From: GCA-002708145 sp045562755 | GTDB lineage: Bacteria > Chloroflexota > Dehalococcoidia > Lucifugimonadales > Lucifugimonadaceae | DNA length: 64,000 nucleotides | Assembly: GCA_045562755.1 (NCBI GenBank) | Contig: JBJKVF010000006.1 | Location: 124,001-188,000 of the forward strand | Direction: 5' to 3' | Shown here: in pieces, positions 55,736 to 64,000 of the stretch | How the letters are laid out: every line of letters starts with the position of its first letter | Position numbering within the stretch: the first letter of the stretch is position 1 | The notes under the pieces: model-generated | What the model saw: only the letters and a program-made list of their open reading frames with translations | Database searches by the model: none | Told to the model about the DNA's origin: nothing | Position numbers and translations under genes: made by a program

Positions 55736-56504
55736 TAACGGTTACTTCTCCTGAAGATACGTGCCATTCTTTCATATTTTTATCTAAAATAACTATTCTA
55801 CCTTCATTATCAATATCAATTGCTTTTCCTTTAATAGAATTATTATTTTCTTTGTTGTTAAAACTAATTTTTATATTTTCTCCAATATTTATAACCTTTT
55901 GTTTCCATTTAGGAACAATATTTTTACCAGAGGTAATATACGAATAGTAGTTATCTAAATTTGCTAATAATTGTTTAAGTAATTCATACCTTTCAAATTG
56001 AATATTTTTCTCTTTATATAAGCTTGTATAAGTAGCAGCAACTGGAGATTCATCTGGAAGAGATAAATTAACATTCAAGCCTATCCCAATAACAACATAT
56101 GATAATTCATCTGAGAGTATTCTAGACTCTGCTATAACACCTGCAATTTTTTTATGATTTATTAGCAAATCATTAGGCCATTTTATTTGAGGTTTCATAT
56201 CCAAAGAAAATAGTAAATCATATATTGATAATGAGGATATCATTAGCAGCTGATTAAGCATCTTTGTTGGTGATTTAAGTATGATTGAAATTAGTAAATC
56301 TTTTTTTGGATGAGAAATCCATGTGCGATTAAAACGACCTCTTCCTTGTGTTTGAAAATCAGTAATAATTAATACCCCATGAGAGTTTTTTTTATCTACA
56401 TAGTCCCACGCAAGATTCATAGTAGATTCTGTTTTATCAACATAAATAACTTGTTGAGCAAAATTATTAAAATTACCTTCTAAACACTTAAATATATTTT
56501 TCAT
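55725..56504 (-). CDS. birA: Biotin-[acetyl-CoA-carboxylase] ligase
   Basis: The 259-residue single-domain biotin ligase has VYVDKTESTMNLA, DFQTQGRGRFNRTWISHP (biotinyl-AMP loop), QIKWPNDLLINHKKIAGVIAE and VVIGIGLNVN. There is no N-terminal helix-turn-helix, so it is an enzyme only and not a repressor. It attaches biotin to carboxylase carrier proteins. Confidence 0.94.
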   Translation of the reverse strand: MKNIFKCLEGNFNNFAQQVIYVDKTESTMNLAWDYVDKKNSHGVLIITDFQTQGRGRFNRTWISHPKKDLLISIILKSPTKMLNQLLMISSLSIYDLLFSLDMKPQIKWPNDLLINHKKIAGVIAESRILSDELSYVVIGIGLNVNLSLPDESPVAATYTSLYKEKNIQFERYELLKQLLANLDNYYSYITSGKNIVPKWKQKVINIGENIKISFNNKENNNSIKGKAIDIDNEGRIVILDKNMKEWHVSSGEVTVIST

Positions 56505-56535
56505 ATTATTAATAATAATCTATTATAATTATCAA

Positions 56536-57459
56536 ATGAAACATTTTGATTCAAAAATACTATACTATACTCACTCTTCACAAAATAAAGTAACCGCTCA
56601 TGTTAACCAAAATGAGTGGTTTAAAGTAACTACTCAGATGAATAGGGGTCCTGATTCTAAATTAGTATCAAAAAATATTAGAAATTTATACAACAAGTAT
56701 AGATCAGATAATCAGCCTAAAGATTATGGAAATCCATCTTCAGGGTGTATTTATATTCAAGGCGCTGAAATTGGTAAAGTTTTAGAAGTTGAGATTGGAA
56801 ATATTCAGCTAAACCCAATTGGTTGGACTCGGTATAGAGGTTCTACTGGAGCACTACCTGGTTATCTTGGAAAATCTAACATAGGCGAACAATTTAAAGT
56901 TTGTTTAATTAGAAATGATGAAATTTTATGGGATAATAATTTATCTTTCCCAGTAAAGCCAATGATTGGTGTCATAGGCCTAGCTCCAAAAATCGAATCT
57001 AAACATAATGGATGGGCAGGAATATGGGGCGGAAATTTCGATATTCAAGAAATTACTACAAACGCTAAAGTATATTTACCCATAGAGCATGAAGGAGCAT
57101 TATTACACATAGGAGATATGCATGCACGTCAAGGGGATGGAGAAATATGCGGAGGAGGAGGAATTGAAACCGGTGGCGAAGTAGAATTAAAAGCCAGGGT
57201 TATTGATAGACCTGTAAGTATGACTTGGCCTAGAATTGAGAATAATGAATATATAATGACTACTGCATGCGATAAACCAGCTGAGGACGCATTTAGATTG
57301 GCTCTATGCGAAATGATACTTTGGCTTGAAGACGATTATGATATGCCTCAAGGTGAAGCATTCATGTTCTTATCTCAGTGTCTAGAGGCTAGAGTTACTC
57401 AATTTGTAAATCCGACTTATACATACGTAGCAAAGGTCCCAAAAAAATTTCTAAGATAA
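56536..57459 (+). CDS. Acetamidase/formamidase family protein
   Basis: The 307-residue protein has the family pattern: NPSSGCIYIQGAEIGKVLEVEI near the start, then GVIGLAPKIESKHNGWAGIWGGNFD, VYLPIEHEGALLHIGDMHARQGDGEICGGGGIE and the end LSQCLEARVTQFVNPTYTYVAKV. It hydrolyses formamide-, acetamide- or related amides. It heads a four-gene run with a HAD protein, an aminotransferase and a FIST protein, so it may release ammonia within a small catabolic unit. Confidence 0.85.
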   Translation: MKHFDSKILYYTHSSQNKVTAHVNQNEWFKVTTQMNRGPDSKLVSKNIRNLYNKYRSDNQPKDYGNPSSGCIYIQGAEIGKVLEVEIGNIQLNPIGWTRYRGSTGALPGYLGKSNIGEQFKVCLIRNDEILWDNNLSFPVKPMIGVIGLAPKIESKHNGWAGIWGGNFDIQEITTNAKVYLPIEHEGALLHIGDMHARQGDGEICGGGGIETGGEVELKARVIDRPVSMTWPRIENNEYIMTTACDKPAEDAFRLALCEMILWLEDDYDMPQGEAFMFLSQCLEARVTQFVNPTYTYVAKVPKKFLR

Positions 57460-57466
57460 AAAAATT

Positions 57467-58159
57467 ATGATAAAAAATATACTTTTTGATATTGGTGGCC
57501 CTATCGATAAAGAAACGTTGATGGATCAACTTATTGATGAACAAATAATTAAATCTTTCAAATTTTTTGGTATAAATATCTCAGATAAAAAATATAAAGA
57601 AATTCATGACAAATTATTACTTTCATTTTCAAAAAATTTATATAAAGATATTATTTGGCTTTTATCAAATAAAAATATTAAATTATCATCAAAAATTGAA
57701 AAACAATTTTATGATAATGAAAAAGAACGTAATAAAAAAAGAGATTTTTTTGAGCCACAAAAAGATATATTTAAAATCTTGAGAAGTTTAAAAAATAAAA
57801 AATATGTATTAGGAATTGTGGCAAACCAACCAGTAAGTAGTATAAAAATAATGAAACAAATAGGACTACTAGATTTTTTTTCAAATAAGTATGTATCAGA
57901 TTCAGTAAATTTATATAAGCCAGATGAAAATTTCTTTTTGCATGTATGTAAAAATATTAATGCAAATCCCTTTGAGAGTATTATGATAGGTGATAGAATT
58001 GATAATGATATTGTCCCAGCAAAAAAATTAGGAATGAAAACAATAAGACTAATAACAGGCAGGTACAAAATACAAAATCCAAGAAACAATTCAGAGGAAG
58101 CAGATTTCAATATCACAAATATAAACCAAATAGAGAAAATAGTTGAAAGTTATGAATAA
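57467..58159 (+). CDS. HAD-superfamily hydrolase
   Basis: The 230-residue protein has motif I NILFDIGGPI, where the nucleophile Asp8 is present and the +2 residue is Gly, as in the FDxGG-type HAD branch. Motif II is GIVANQP, followed by the Lys region SVNLYKPDENFF and motif IV MIGDRIDNDIVPAKKLGM. It is probably a small-molecule phosphatase or a related hydrolase. It lies seven bases after the amidase and overlaps the aminotransferase gene. Confidence 0.8.
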   Translation: MIKNILFDIGGPIDKETLMDQLIDEQIIKSFKFFGINISDKKYKEIHDKLLLSFSKNLYKDIIWLLSNKNIKLSSKIEKQFYDNEKERNKKRDFFEPQKDIFKILRSLKNKKYVLGIVANQPVSSIKIMKQIGLLDFFSNKYVSDSVNLYKPDENFFLHVCKNINANPFESIMIGDRIDNDIVPAKKLGMKTIRLITGRYKIQNPRNNSEEADFNITNINQIEKIVESYE

Positions 58160-59465
58160 TCATTTTGAAAAATCAAAAAAAATGTATAGTGAAGCTAAAA
58201 AATATATAGCTGGTGGTATTTCAAGTCAAATTAGAATAAATGACCCTGCTAAAATTCCTTTATTTTTTTCGCATGCTAAAGGATCAAAAATGTGGGATGT
58301 TGATGGAAATGAATATATAGATTATATCCAGGGAATGGGACCTAACCTATTCGGACATTCACCAGATTTTATATCAGAATTGGTAAAAAAGGAAATGGAT
58401 AGAGGCTATGTTTTTGCTGCTCAATTTGAAAAAGAAATAGAAATAGCAAAAATGGCTTTAGAATTAATTCCAATAAAAAATGCCACCGCAAGATTTGCTA
58501 TATCTGGTACTGAAATAGATCAATTATTATTCAGAGTCATGAGAGGCTATACAAAAAAAAATAAGATAGTAAAATTTGAAGGACATTATCACGGCTGGAT
58601 GGATTCAGTAAACTATAGCGTTCACCCTCCATTAAATCTTGCTGGAGATGATAATAATCCTAATCCTGTTCCTGAATCTACGGGAATGGACTTAAATACT
58701 TCAAAAAATTTGATAATTTGTGAATGGAATGATGAAGAAAAAATTGAAAAAGTATTTAATGAATATGGTGATGATATAGCAGGAGTTATAACCGAACCAA
58801 TTCTAGCTAATACTAATTGTATTCTGCCTAAAAAAGGATACCTAGAAAAAGTTAAAAGCTTGTGTGAAAAATATAAAGCATTATTAGCTTTTGATGAGGT
58901 AATAACTGGATTTAGAGTAGCAGCTGGCGGAGCTCAAGAATTACTTAAAATTACCCCTCATATAGCTACATATGCTAAATCGATGGCTGGAGGCTTCCCA
59001 ATGTCAATGATAGTTGGAGAAAAACAAATAATGGATGAAATCGGAAATGGAAATGTGTACCATGGAGGAAGTTTCAATTCAAATATAATGTCTACTGCTG
59101 CTACGTATGCTACCTTGAAATATTTAAGTGATAGTAAAGCCACCTTCTATGAAAATCTTAATCAAAAAGGCGAGTTTATGATAGAAAACCTAAGATTTGT
59201 TTCAAAATCGCTAGAGTCTGATATGCATGTCCAAGGCATTGGTTCATTATTATCTATATCTTTTACTAATAAGGAAGAAATAATTAACTGGCGAGATCAT
59301 GCTAAAAACTGTAATGATGAAAAATATTCTATTTTTGCATATGAAATGCTTAAAAATGGTATAAGGTTATCATCAAATGGCAGAATGCATATTTCCTCAG
59401 CTCATACTCAAGAAGATTTAGAAAAAACTATTTCTGCTGTAGAAAAAGTATTATCTAAGCTTTAA
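58152..59465 (+). CDS. Class III aminotransferase (glutamate-1-semialdehyde aminomutase-like)
   Basis: The protein is 437 residues from the ATG at 58152 (three codons after another possible start); it overlaps the HAD gene by eight bases. It has YIDYIQGMGPNLFGHSP, EGHYHGWMDSVNYS, LLAFDEVITGFRVAAGG (PLP Asp) and TYAKSMAGGFPMSM (PLP Lys). It resembles HemL but lacks other heme neighbours. Its place with an amidase suggests a catabolic transaminase or aminomutase. The substrate is unknown. Confidence 0.83.
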   Translation: MNNHFEKSKKMYSEAKKYIAGGISSQIRINDPAKIPLFFSHAKGSKMWDVDGNEYIDYIQGMGPNLFGHSPDFISELVKKEMDRGYVFAAQFEKEIEIAKMALELIPIKNATARFAISGTEIDQLLFRVMRGYTKKNKIVKFEGHYHGWMDSVNYSVHPPLNLAGDDNNPNPVPESTGMDLNTSKNLIICEWNDEEKIEKVFNEYGDDIAGVITEPILANTNCILPKKGYLEKVKSLCEKYKALLAFDEVITGFRVAAGGAQELLKITPHIATYAKSMAGGFPMSMIVGEKQIMDEIGNGNVYHGGSFNSNIMSTAATYATLKYLSDSKATFYENLNQKGEFMIENLRFVSKSLESDMHVQGIGSLLSISFTNKEEIINWRDHAKNCNDEKYSIFAYEMLKNGIRLSSNGRMHISSAHTQEDLEKTISAVEKVLSKL

Positions 59466-59505
59466 ACTAATTTTTTCCTATATTAAATTTGAATGGGAGA
59501 ATTAT

Positions 59506-60687
59506 TTGAACTGGATTTCTGCGGTTTCTGATATATCAGATTATAAACAAGCAATATCAGAAATTTCATTAGATATAAGAAAAAAACTAAATGGTAAAAA
59601 AGCTGATCTTGTTATACTGTTTGTATCATCACATCATTCTATAAATTATGAAAAAATTGCATCACTATTTTCGAAAGAAATAAATACAAAATGCGTAATA
59701 GGTTGTTCTGCAGCAGGTGTAATTGGTAATGGGCATGAGGTTGAAAGAAGAGCCGGAATAGCTGTATGTGCAGCAACATTACCAAATGTAGAGATTACAC
59801 CTTTCCATATCCATCAAGATGATTTGCCAAATGAAGATGCAACTCCAAACAAATGGTTCGACATCACAGGGCTAAACTCTGATAACTGTAAAGCAATGAT
59901 GATTTTGCCAGATCCTTTTACCTTAAGAAGTGATCATTTATTAGCAGGATTGGATTATGCATTTCCAGATACAACTAAAATTGGTGCATTAGCTAGTGGG
60001 GGTGGTCAACCAGGTAACAATGCATTATTTATTGATAATAAATGCTATAGTTATGGAGCAGTTGGTGTAGGCTTTTCTGGTGATTTATCAGTAGAAACAA
60101 TCATAGCTCAAGGATGTAGACCAATTGGTGAGCCTATGATAGTTACTGATTCAGATATAAATGTAATAAATAAAATAGGAAAGAAAACACCACTTGAAAT
60201 ATTAAGTGAAATATTCGAAAAAAGTTCAATAAGAGAAAAAAGACTTATTCGTAGATCATTGCAAATTGGGATCATAATGGATAGATTTTCTTCTATAAAT
60301 AATGAAGAATTCTTAATTAGGAATATTCTTGGGGCAGATGAAGAAGATGGTAGTATTGCAATAGGTGAAATGATAAATGAAGGACAAATAATTCAATTTT
60401 ATATAAGAGATGCACAAACAGCAGATGAGGACTTAAAAATAATTCTAGAAAAATATAGTGATAAATTTGAGGATAATAAGTTAAAATCAGCATTATTATT
60501 TAGTTGTCTAGGAAGAGGTCAATATTTATATGGAGCTCCTAACCATGATACAAACTTATTTACAAATATTGTAGGAGACGTACCAATTACGGGCTTTTTC
60601 TCTAACGGAGAAATTGGGTCTATAGGTGATCAAACATTTTTACATGGTTATACTTCAAGTTTTGCACTATTTAAGTCTGAAAAATAA
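59506..60687 (+). CDS. FIST domain protein
   Basis: The 393-residue protein has an N-terminal FIST domain (DLVILFVSSHHSINYEKIA, VIGCSAAGVIGNGHEVE) and a C-terminal FIST_C domain (LLFSCLGRGQYLYG, PITGFFSNGEIGSIG, FLHGYTSSFALF). FIST is a predicted small-ligand, possibly amino acid, sensor. There is no output domain, so it probably works alone or with a separate partner. The start is TTG at 59506 after GGGAGAATTAT. It ends the amidase cluster. Confidence 0.87.
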   Translation: MNWISAVSDISDYKQAISEISLDIRKKLNGKKADLVILFVSSHHSINYEKIASLFSKEINTKCVIGCSAAGVIGNGHEVERRAGIAVCAATLPNVEITPFHIHQDDLPNEDATPNKWFDITGLNSDNCKAMMILPDPFTLRSDHLLAGLDYAFPDTTKIGALASGGGQPGNNALFIDNKCYSYGAVGVGFSGDLSVETIIAQGCRPIGEPMIVTDSDINVINKIGKKTPLEILSEIFEKSSIREKRLIRRSLQIGIIMDRFSSINNEEFLIRNILGADEEDGSIAIGEMINEGQIIQFYIRDAQTADEDLKIILEKYSDKFEDNKLKSALLFSCLGRGQYLYGAPNHDTNLFTNIVGDVPITGFFSNGEIGSIGDQTFLHGYTSSFALFKSEK

Positions 60688-60691
60688 AAAA

Positions 60692-61255
60692 TTATTCTCT
60701 AAATGGTGAATCCGTAATAAATTCATTAATTTTCCTTCTTGAATTTGGTATATTTTCGCTAGAATTTTTATCATCGTCAGAGAAGCCTACTGCTATAGCA
60801 CAAATGGATGAGTAATCCTTTTCAGAAAGCCCTGAAACATGATTAGCCATTTGTAAGTCTATACCTCCCATAGCTCTAGTATTCATACCCATTATCTTAG
60901 CTTGAATAGCTATAGACATCCATGCTGCTCCAGTATCAAATTTTGAATTTCTATTTTCTTTACCATTACTATGATTTTTAGAGAAAACTAATATTAATAG
61001 TGGGGCTTTTGTTGCCCATACTCTATTAAAAGGATTCAAAACCATATTTAATTTTTCTCTAAATTTACCATTTGTTGCATAAACAAATTTCCATGGTTGA
61101 GAGTTACTAGAAGATGGAGCCCATCTCGCAGCCTCAAATAACGAAAATATTTGAGATTCAGTGATTGTCTGACTATTAAAAGATCTAGAAGACCATCTTT
61201 CATAAAAAAAATTTTCAATATAATTATCCGGTTGTCTAAATTTATTTATATCCAT
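60692..61255 (-). CDS. Nitroreductase-family flavoprotein
   Basis: The 187-residue FMN enzyme has ERWSSRSFNSQTIT (FMN phosphate site), ARWAPSSSNSQPWKFVY, DTGAAWMSIAIQAKIMGMNTRAMGG and a short C-terminus. It reduces nitro compounds, quinones or enones with NAD(P)H; the substrate is unknown. It is the last gene of a three-gene run behind the CinA-like and nucleotidyltransferase genes. Confidence 0.88.
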   Translation of the reverse strand: MDINKFRQPDNYIENFFYERWSSRSFNSQTITESQIFSLFEAARWAPSSSNSQPWKFVYATNGKFREKLNMVLNPFNRVWATKAPLLILVFSKNHSNGKENRNSKFDTGAAWMSIAIQAKIMGMNTRAMGGIDLQMANHVSGLSEKDYSSICAIAVGFSDDDKNSSENIPNSRRKINEFITDSPFRE

Positions 61256-61258
61256 TAT

Positions 61259-61897
61259 TTATTCCTTTACATTATTTCTTATTTTTGTAGATGAAATATC
61301 ATTTCTAAAATCAGATTCATCTAATATAGAAAACATAGCTTTAAAATTTTTTGGTATTAATGATAAATCCACATTAGTATAAACATTTTTTTTATTAATT
61401 CTGCCAGCAACTATAAATTTACAATTATTTTTCTTAATAATATCTAAAGTTTGAGTAAAAGTAGAAAGATTATTATGTTTATTAAAATCAGGGTAGTATT
61501 TATTATCACATAATCTTTGAAAAGTATCATTTCCTATCAAAAAATAAGAATTAGGGAATAAATTTGATTTTTCTATGAATCTAGGTGAGTTAGAAATAAT
61601 TAATGGAAACCTGGATTTATTTATGTGATGAATTGTTTTTTTAATATCGGAAATTACCAATGACTCTTTATCAACATTAGTGATAGAAATTTCAAGATAA
61701 GGATTAAGATTATTGTCTTTGGTTGTTGCTAAAAGCATTTCTTTATGACCATCATGTAATGGATTAAAAGAACCGGATAAAATGACAGAATTAACAGAAA
61801 TATCAAAGCTAAAATTATTTTCACCATAAAAAGAACAAAATGGAATTTTGTGAGAAATTATTTCAGATAATATATTCGTTAATTTTTTCTGATTCAT
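61259..61897 (-). CDS. Cytidylyltransferase-like nucleotidyltransferase (NMN adenylyltransferase-like)
   Basis: The 212-residue protein has the signature VILSGSFNPLHDGHKEML (about 32-49, including the HxGH motif) and, near the end, SSTKIRNNVKE, the ISxTxIR motif of NadD-like adenylyltransferases. The first 30 residues are an extension. It is three bases from the nitroreductase start and overlaps the CinA-like gene by 35 bases. A role in NAD salvage is inferred from that partner. Confidence 0.72.
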   Translation of the reverse strand: MNQKKLTNILSEIISHKIPFCSFYGENNFSFDISVNSVILSGSFNPLHDGHKEMLLATTKDNNLNPYLEISITNVDKESLVISDIKKTIHHINKSRFPLIISNSPRFIEKSNLFPNSYFLIGNDTFQRLCDNKYYPDFNKHNNLSTFTQTLDIIKKNNCKFIVAGRINKKNVYTNVDLSLIPKNFKAMFSILDESDFRNDISSTKIRNNVKE

Positions 61898-62393
61898 GCA
61901 AATTTACTTTTAAGTATTCATCTATACCAATTAATTTTGAAATAGTATTTAAAATTATTTTTGAAATAATTATATCCTCTTCATGTCGTTTTCTTATAGC
62001 TTTTTCAAAAAAAATAGACGTGTAACCATTAGAAAACTCACTCTTCCATGCTATAAAAGCTCTATCTCCACCTTTACGTTTCCGATTAGTTGATATTGCA
62101 GCAGTGCATGACAAGCCAAAGGTTTTATTATTTTTTGATAATTTAATAGACCTCATATATGATTGGTCTGCCATACTAATTGCTTCTTTATATGAAACAT
62201 GTGAATTTAACTTATCAGATATGAAATTAGATAAAGAATTTTTAGAGTATGGAATTAAGATCTCTAAAATAGTATTAGAGGACCCTGGAGTACTAAATAG
62301 ATAATCAATAGTTTTCATACCTCCTCCTGTTATAGAGAAGCAGCCTTGAAAATTTGATGAATGAATTCTTTTTACTAATTTTTTAATACTCAA
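61863..62393 (-). CDS. CinA C-terminal-like (NMN amidohydrolase, PncC-like) protein
   Basis: The 176-residue protein resembles the CinA C-terminal domain. It has GCFSITGGGMKTIDYLFSTP then GSSNTILEILIPYSK (like ESCTGG...vPGSS...YS), and SCTAAISTNRKRKGGDRAF for the GxaG...G loop. The ESCTGG box is changed to SITGGG, so catalysis may differ. Standard enzymes deamidate nicotinamide mononucleotide. Its tail overlaps the nucleotidyltransferase gene by 35 bases. Confidence 0.65.
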   Translation of the reverse strand: MSIKKLVKRIHSSNFQGCFSITGGGMKTIDYLFSTPGSSNTILEILIPYSKNSLSNFISDKLNSHVSYKEAISMADQSYMRSIKLSKNNKTFGLSCTAAISTNRKRKGGDRAFIAWKSEFSNGYTSIFFEKAIRKRHEEDIIISKIILNTISKLIGIDEYLKVNLHESEKINEYII

Positions 62394-62486
62394 ATTAAAT
62401 TACATGGATATTTAATTAATATAATAAACAAATTTTTATTGAAAAAAAATAAAAAAATTCAAATCATATATGAATCTTAAATCAAA

Positions 62487-62642
62487 TTATGATGATTTTT
62501 CTAATAGTTTCATTTTCAATACATAAGATTCTAAAATATCTGTAATTTCATAACAAAAGTTACATTCTTTGGCATATAGTTTATTAGAATCAAATCCTGA
62601 TTGGATTGTGATAAAATTTTTTATTATGTGTGAACAAAACAT
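62487..62642 (-). CDS. Tiny CxxC protein (51 residues)
   Basis: The ATG at 62642 follows GAGGTAGAA, a strong ribosome site. The 51-residue product MFCSHIIKNF... holds KECNFCYE, one CxxC pair, and a charged helical end. It follows the zinc-ribbon gene by 16 bases on the same strand. No family is recognised. Support rests on the ribosome site and on filling an otherwise empty spacer. Confidence 0.45.
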   Translation of the reverse strand: MFCSHIIKNFITIQSGFDSNKLYAKECNFCYEITDILESYVLKMKLLEKSS

Positions 62643-62658
62643 TTCTACCTCAATTTAC

Positions 62659-62832
62659 TTAAACATTTGAATTTACAGTTTGACGAATTGATTGATTTTC
62701 TAGATCATCTCTTATAGATTTAGAATTTATAGTATAACCACAAACAATACATCTAAGGTAAGAACCGAAATTATCAGTACCCAATTCAACTGTACCGTCC
62801 TTACACCTAGCACATGATTTAAAATAAAGCAT
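62659..62832 (-). CDS. Small zinc-ribbon-like protein (57 residues)
   Basis: The ATG at 62832 follows AAGGAAAATTT. The 57-residue product has two Cys pairs, SCARCKDG and RCIVCGYT, 18 residues apart, as in rubredoxin-like or TFIIS-like zinc ribbons, and a polar helical tail. It probably binds zinc and may contact nucleic acid or protein. It has the spacing of a real gene but no family name. Confidence 0.6.
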   Translation of the reverse strand: MLYFKSCARCKDGTVELGTDNFGSYLRCIVCGYTINSKSIRDDLENQSIRQTVNSNV

Positions 62833-62942
62833 AAATTTTCCTTAAAAAATATTTGTAATTAATAATATATCCGGTATCGAGTATTTATAGCATAAGGAAA
62901 TTAATACCAGTTTTAGTTGATTTTGATAAATTAGATTTATTT

Positions 62943-64000
62943 TTATAACTTTTTATACTTAAATCCACCTAATGTAAAACTTGTGCAATTTGAGTCATAA
63001 GAAATTTTAATTAATTCACCTTTTGCCCTACCTGAAGAAACCATATAAGTATCTTTGGTGTTATCTACAAAACTAAGGCTAGACGGAGCATGCATTTTAT
63101 AGCAATTAAATTTATCATTATTTAATAACCAGTAAGTTCCTTCTTGATACTTTATGTCTAAATATAAACCTGGTTCTGCAAAGTAAGTTCCATTAAGTCT
63201 TTCTAAATATTTTTTATTAATTTCGTCTTTTTTTTCAATCGGTTTACTTTTAGAGTTCTCTATTAATGAACTAATTAAAGAAATAGAAAATTCATTAGGT
63301 AAATTATTTGGCCATAAATCAGATAATATTACTACACCACAATTATATTTCTTTGAAAAAACAATATTAGATGCATAACCATATATTCCACCACCATGTA
63401 TGTGCAAAGTATTATTTTTATGCTTAAAAATTCTCCAACCGTAGCCTTGAGCATTTTTCCAATTGTCAGAAATATAAATAGGCATATGCATTTCAAAAAG
63501 ACTATCTGGATCAAGAATTTTGCCTGTTGGGAAATTATTTGTTGATAATTGAAATAAAATCCAATTGATTAAATCATTTGTTGAAGAAAATAAACCACCG
63601 GCACCAATCATAGAGTTCATTTCTATAAATTTTTCTTCAACTAATTTTCCTTTTAAGAAAGAAAATTTATTACCAGAAACAAGTTTTTTCTTATCATCTT
63701 CAGATGGATAAAAAAAAGTATTACTAAGGTTTAGAGGGTTGAGAATTTCATCTTTAATATACTTTTCTAAAGGCATTTCAGTTATTTTTTCAATTAAAAT
63801 ACCTAAAATACAATATGCTAGATTTGAATATTTCCATTGACTATCTTGTTGAGCAACAATGTCAATTTCTGACAGATTTTCAATAAGATCATTTTTAGTA
63901 ATAAATTTTCTAGTATCCCAATTATTAAATTTATGCTCTGTCGGTAAACCAGAATAGTGAGTTAGCATTCTTTTTATAGTTACTTTTTCCAAAGTGCCTG
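62943..64000 (-). CDS. Beta-lactamase-fold serine hydrolase (class C/DD-peptidase type), N-terminus cut by window edge
   Basis: The frame is open to the right edge (GTLEKVTIKRMLTHYSGLP at the visible start), so the N-terminus and the SxxK nucleophile motif are outside the window. The Tyr motif SNLAYC (like YSN) and LHIHGGGIYGY (like the HxG motif) are visible, followed by a C-terminal beta domain of about 100 residues. Relatives include esterases, DD-peptidases and class C beta-lactamases. The substrate is unknown. Confidence 0.8.
   Translation of the reverse strand, partial: GTLEKVTIKRMLTHYSGLPTEHKFNNWDTRKFITKNDLIENLSEIDIVAQQDSQWKYSNLAYCILGILIEKITEMPLEKYIKDEILNPLNLSNTFFYPSEDDKKKLVSGNKFSFLKGKLVEEKFIEMNSMIGAGGLFSSTNDLINWILFQLSTNNFPTGKILDPDSLFEMHMPIYISDNWKNAQGYGWRIFKHKNNTLHIHGGGIYGYASNIVFSKKYNCGVVILSDLWPNNLPNEFSISLISSLIENSKSKPIEKKDEINKKYLERLNGTYFAEPGLYLDIKYQEGTYWLLNNDKFNCYKMHAPSSLSFVDNTKDTYMVSSGRAKGELIKISYDSNCTSFTLGGFKYKKL

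Noticed and set aside
58143..59465. Assignment of the aminotransferase as HemL
   Set aside because: Key PLP motifs are shared by many class III enzymes, and its neighbours are amidase, HAD and FIST genes, not heme genes; left unnamed.
1..64000. Mobile elements, prophage or CRISPR arrays
   Set aside because: No transposase, integrase, terminal inverted repeats, phage structural genes or regularly spaced repeats were found on either strand.

Overview
The window is very AT-rich (about two thirds A+T or more, by eye), densely packed bacterial chromosome. Most gene ends touch or overlap, only one non-coding gap exceeds 300 bases, and I see no insertion sequence, prophage or CRISPR array. Gene content points to a streamlined marine bacterium. 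Three enolase-superfamily (galactonate/mandelate racemase-type) dehydratases, B12-dependent ribonucleotide reductase next to nrdR behind the ftsA-ftsZ position, a GYD protein, a BMP-type nucleoside ABC transporter and the absence of outer-membrane genes together suggest a SAR202-like Chloroflexota (Dehalococcoidia). That placement is inference; no rRNA gene is present to confirm it.

Layout. 1-5.7 kb: partial enolase-family dehydratase, MMPL exporter, MFS transporter, aldo/keto reductase. 5.8-12.2 kb: purine acquisition and salvage (GMP reductase facing a phosphoribosyltransferase, two permeases, a double ATPase and a BMP binding lipoprotein broken by one base). 12.4-17.5 kb: second enolase-family enzyme, M23-like lipoprotein, GYD protein, membrane protein, ThuA-like and DUF4395 proteins. 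17.7-21.9 kb: frameshifted RRM RNA-binding protein, TypA, anchored HExxH protein, tRNA-Lys, signal peptidase I. 21.9-26.8 kb: SIMPL lipoprotein, dcd and a full riboflavin operon ribD-ribE-ribBA-ribH. 26.8-34.7 kb: DapA-family aldolase, tRNA-Gln and tRNA-Glu, M42 peptidase, two D-2-hydroxyacid dehydrogenases, uppP, third enolase-family enzyme with a beta-propeller protein. 34.7-47.1 kb: housekeeping (holA, ychF, hemW, secF-secD, def, priA, rplS, trmD, mog-type gene). 47.2-53.6 kb: rsmH, ftsA, an ftsZ-derived gene, nrdR, nrdJ. 53.6-64 kb: pdxA, proC, yggT, birA, an acetamidase/HAD/aminotransferase/FIST cluster, nitroreductase, a nucleotidyltransferase-CinA pair, two tiny CxxC proteins and a partial beta-lactamase-fold hydrolase.

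The most unusual object is the protein at 49446-50420. It occupies the ftsZ position directly after ftsA. It keeps the FtsZ catalytic T7 loop (N-x-D-x-x-D) and an FtsA-binding-like C-terminal tail, but lacks the GGGTGTG nucleotide-binding signature. It reads as an FtsZ homologue that cannot bind GTP in the usual way.

A second pattern is four genes (bmpA, an RRM gene, hemW, secD) each interrupted by exactly one extra base in a homopolymer. Two of these are in A8 runs with the same codon context. Sequencing error, recent pseudogenisation and transcriptional slippage are all possible.
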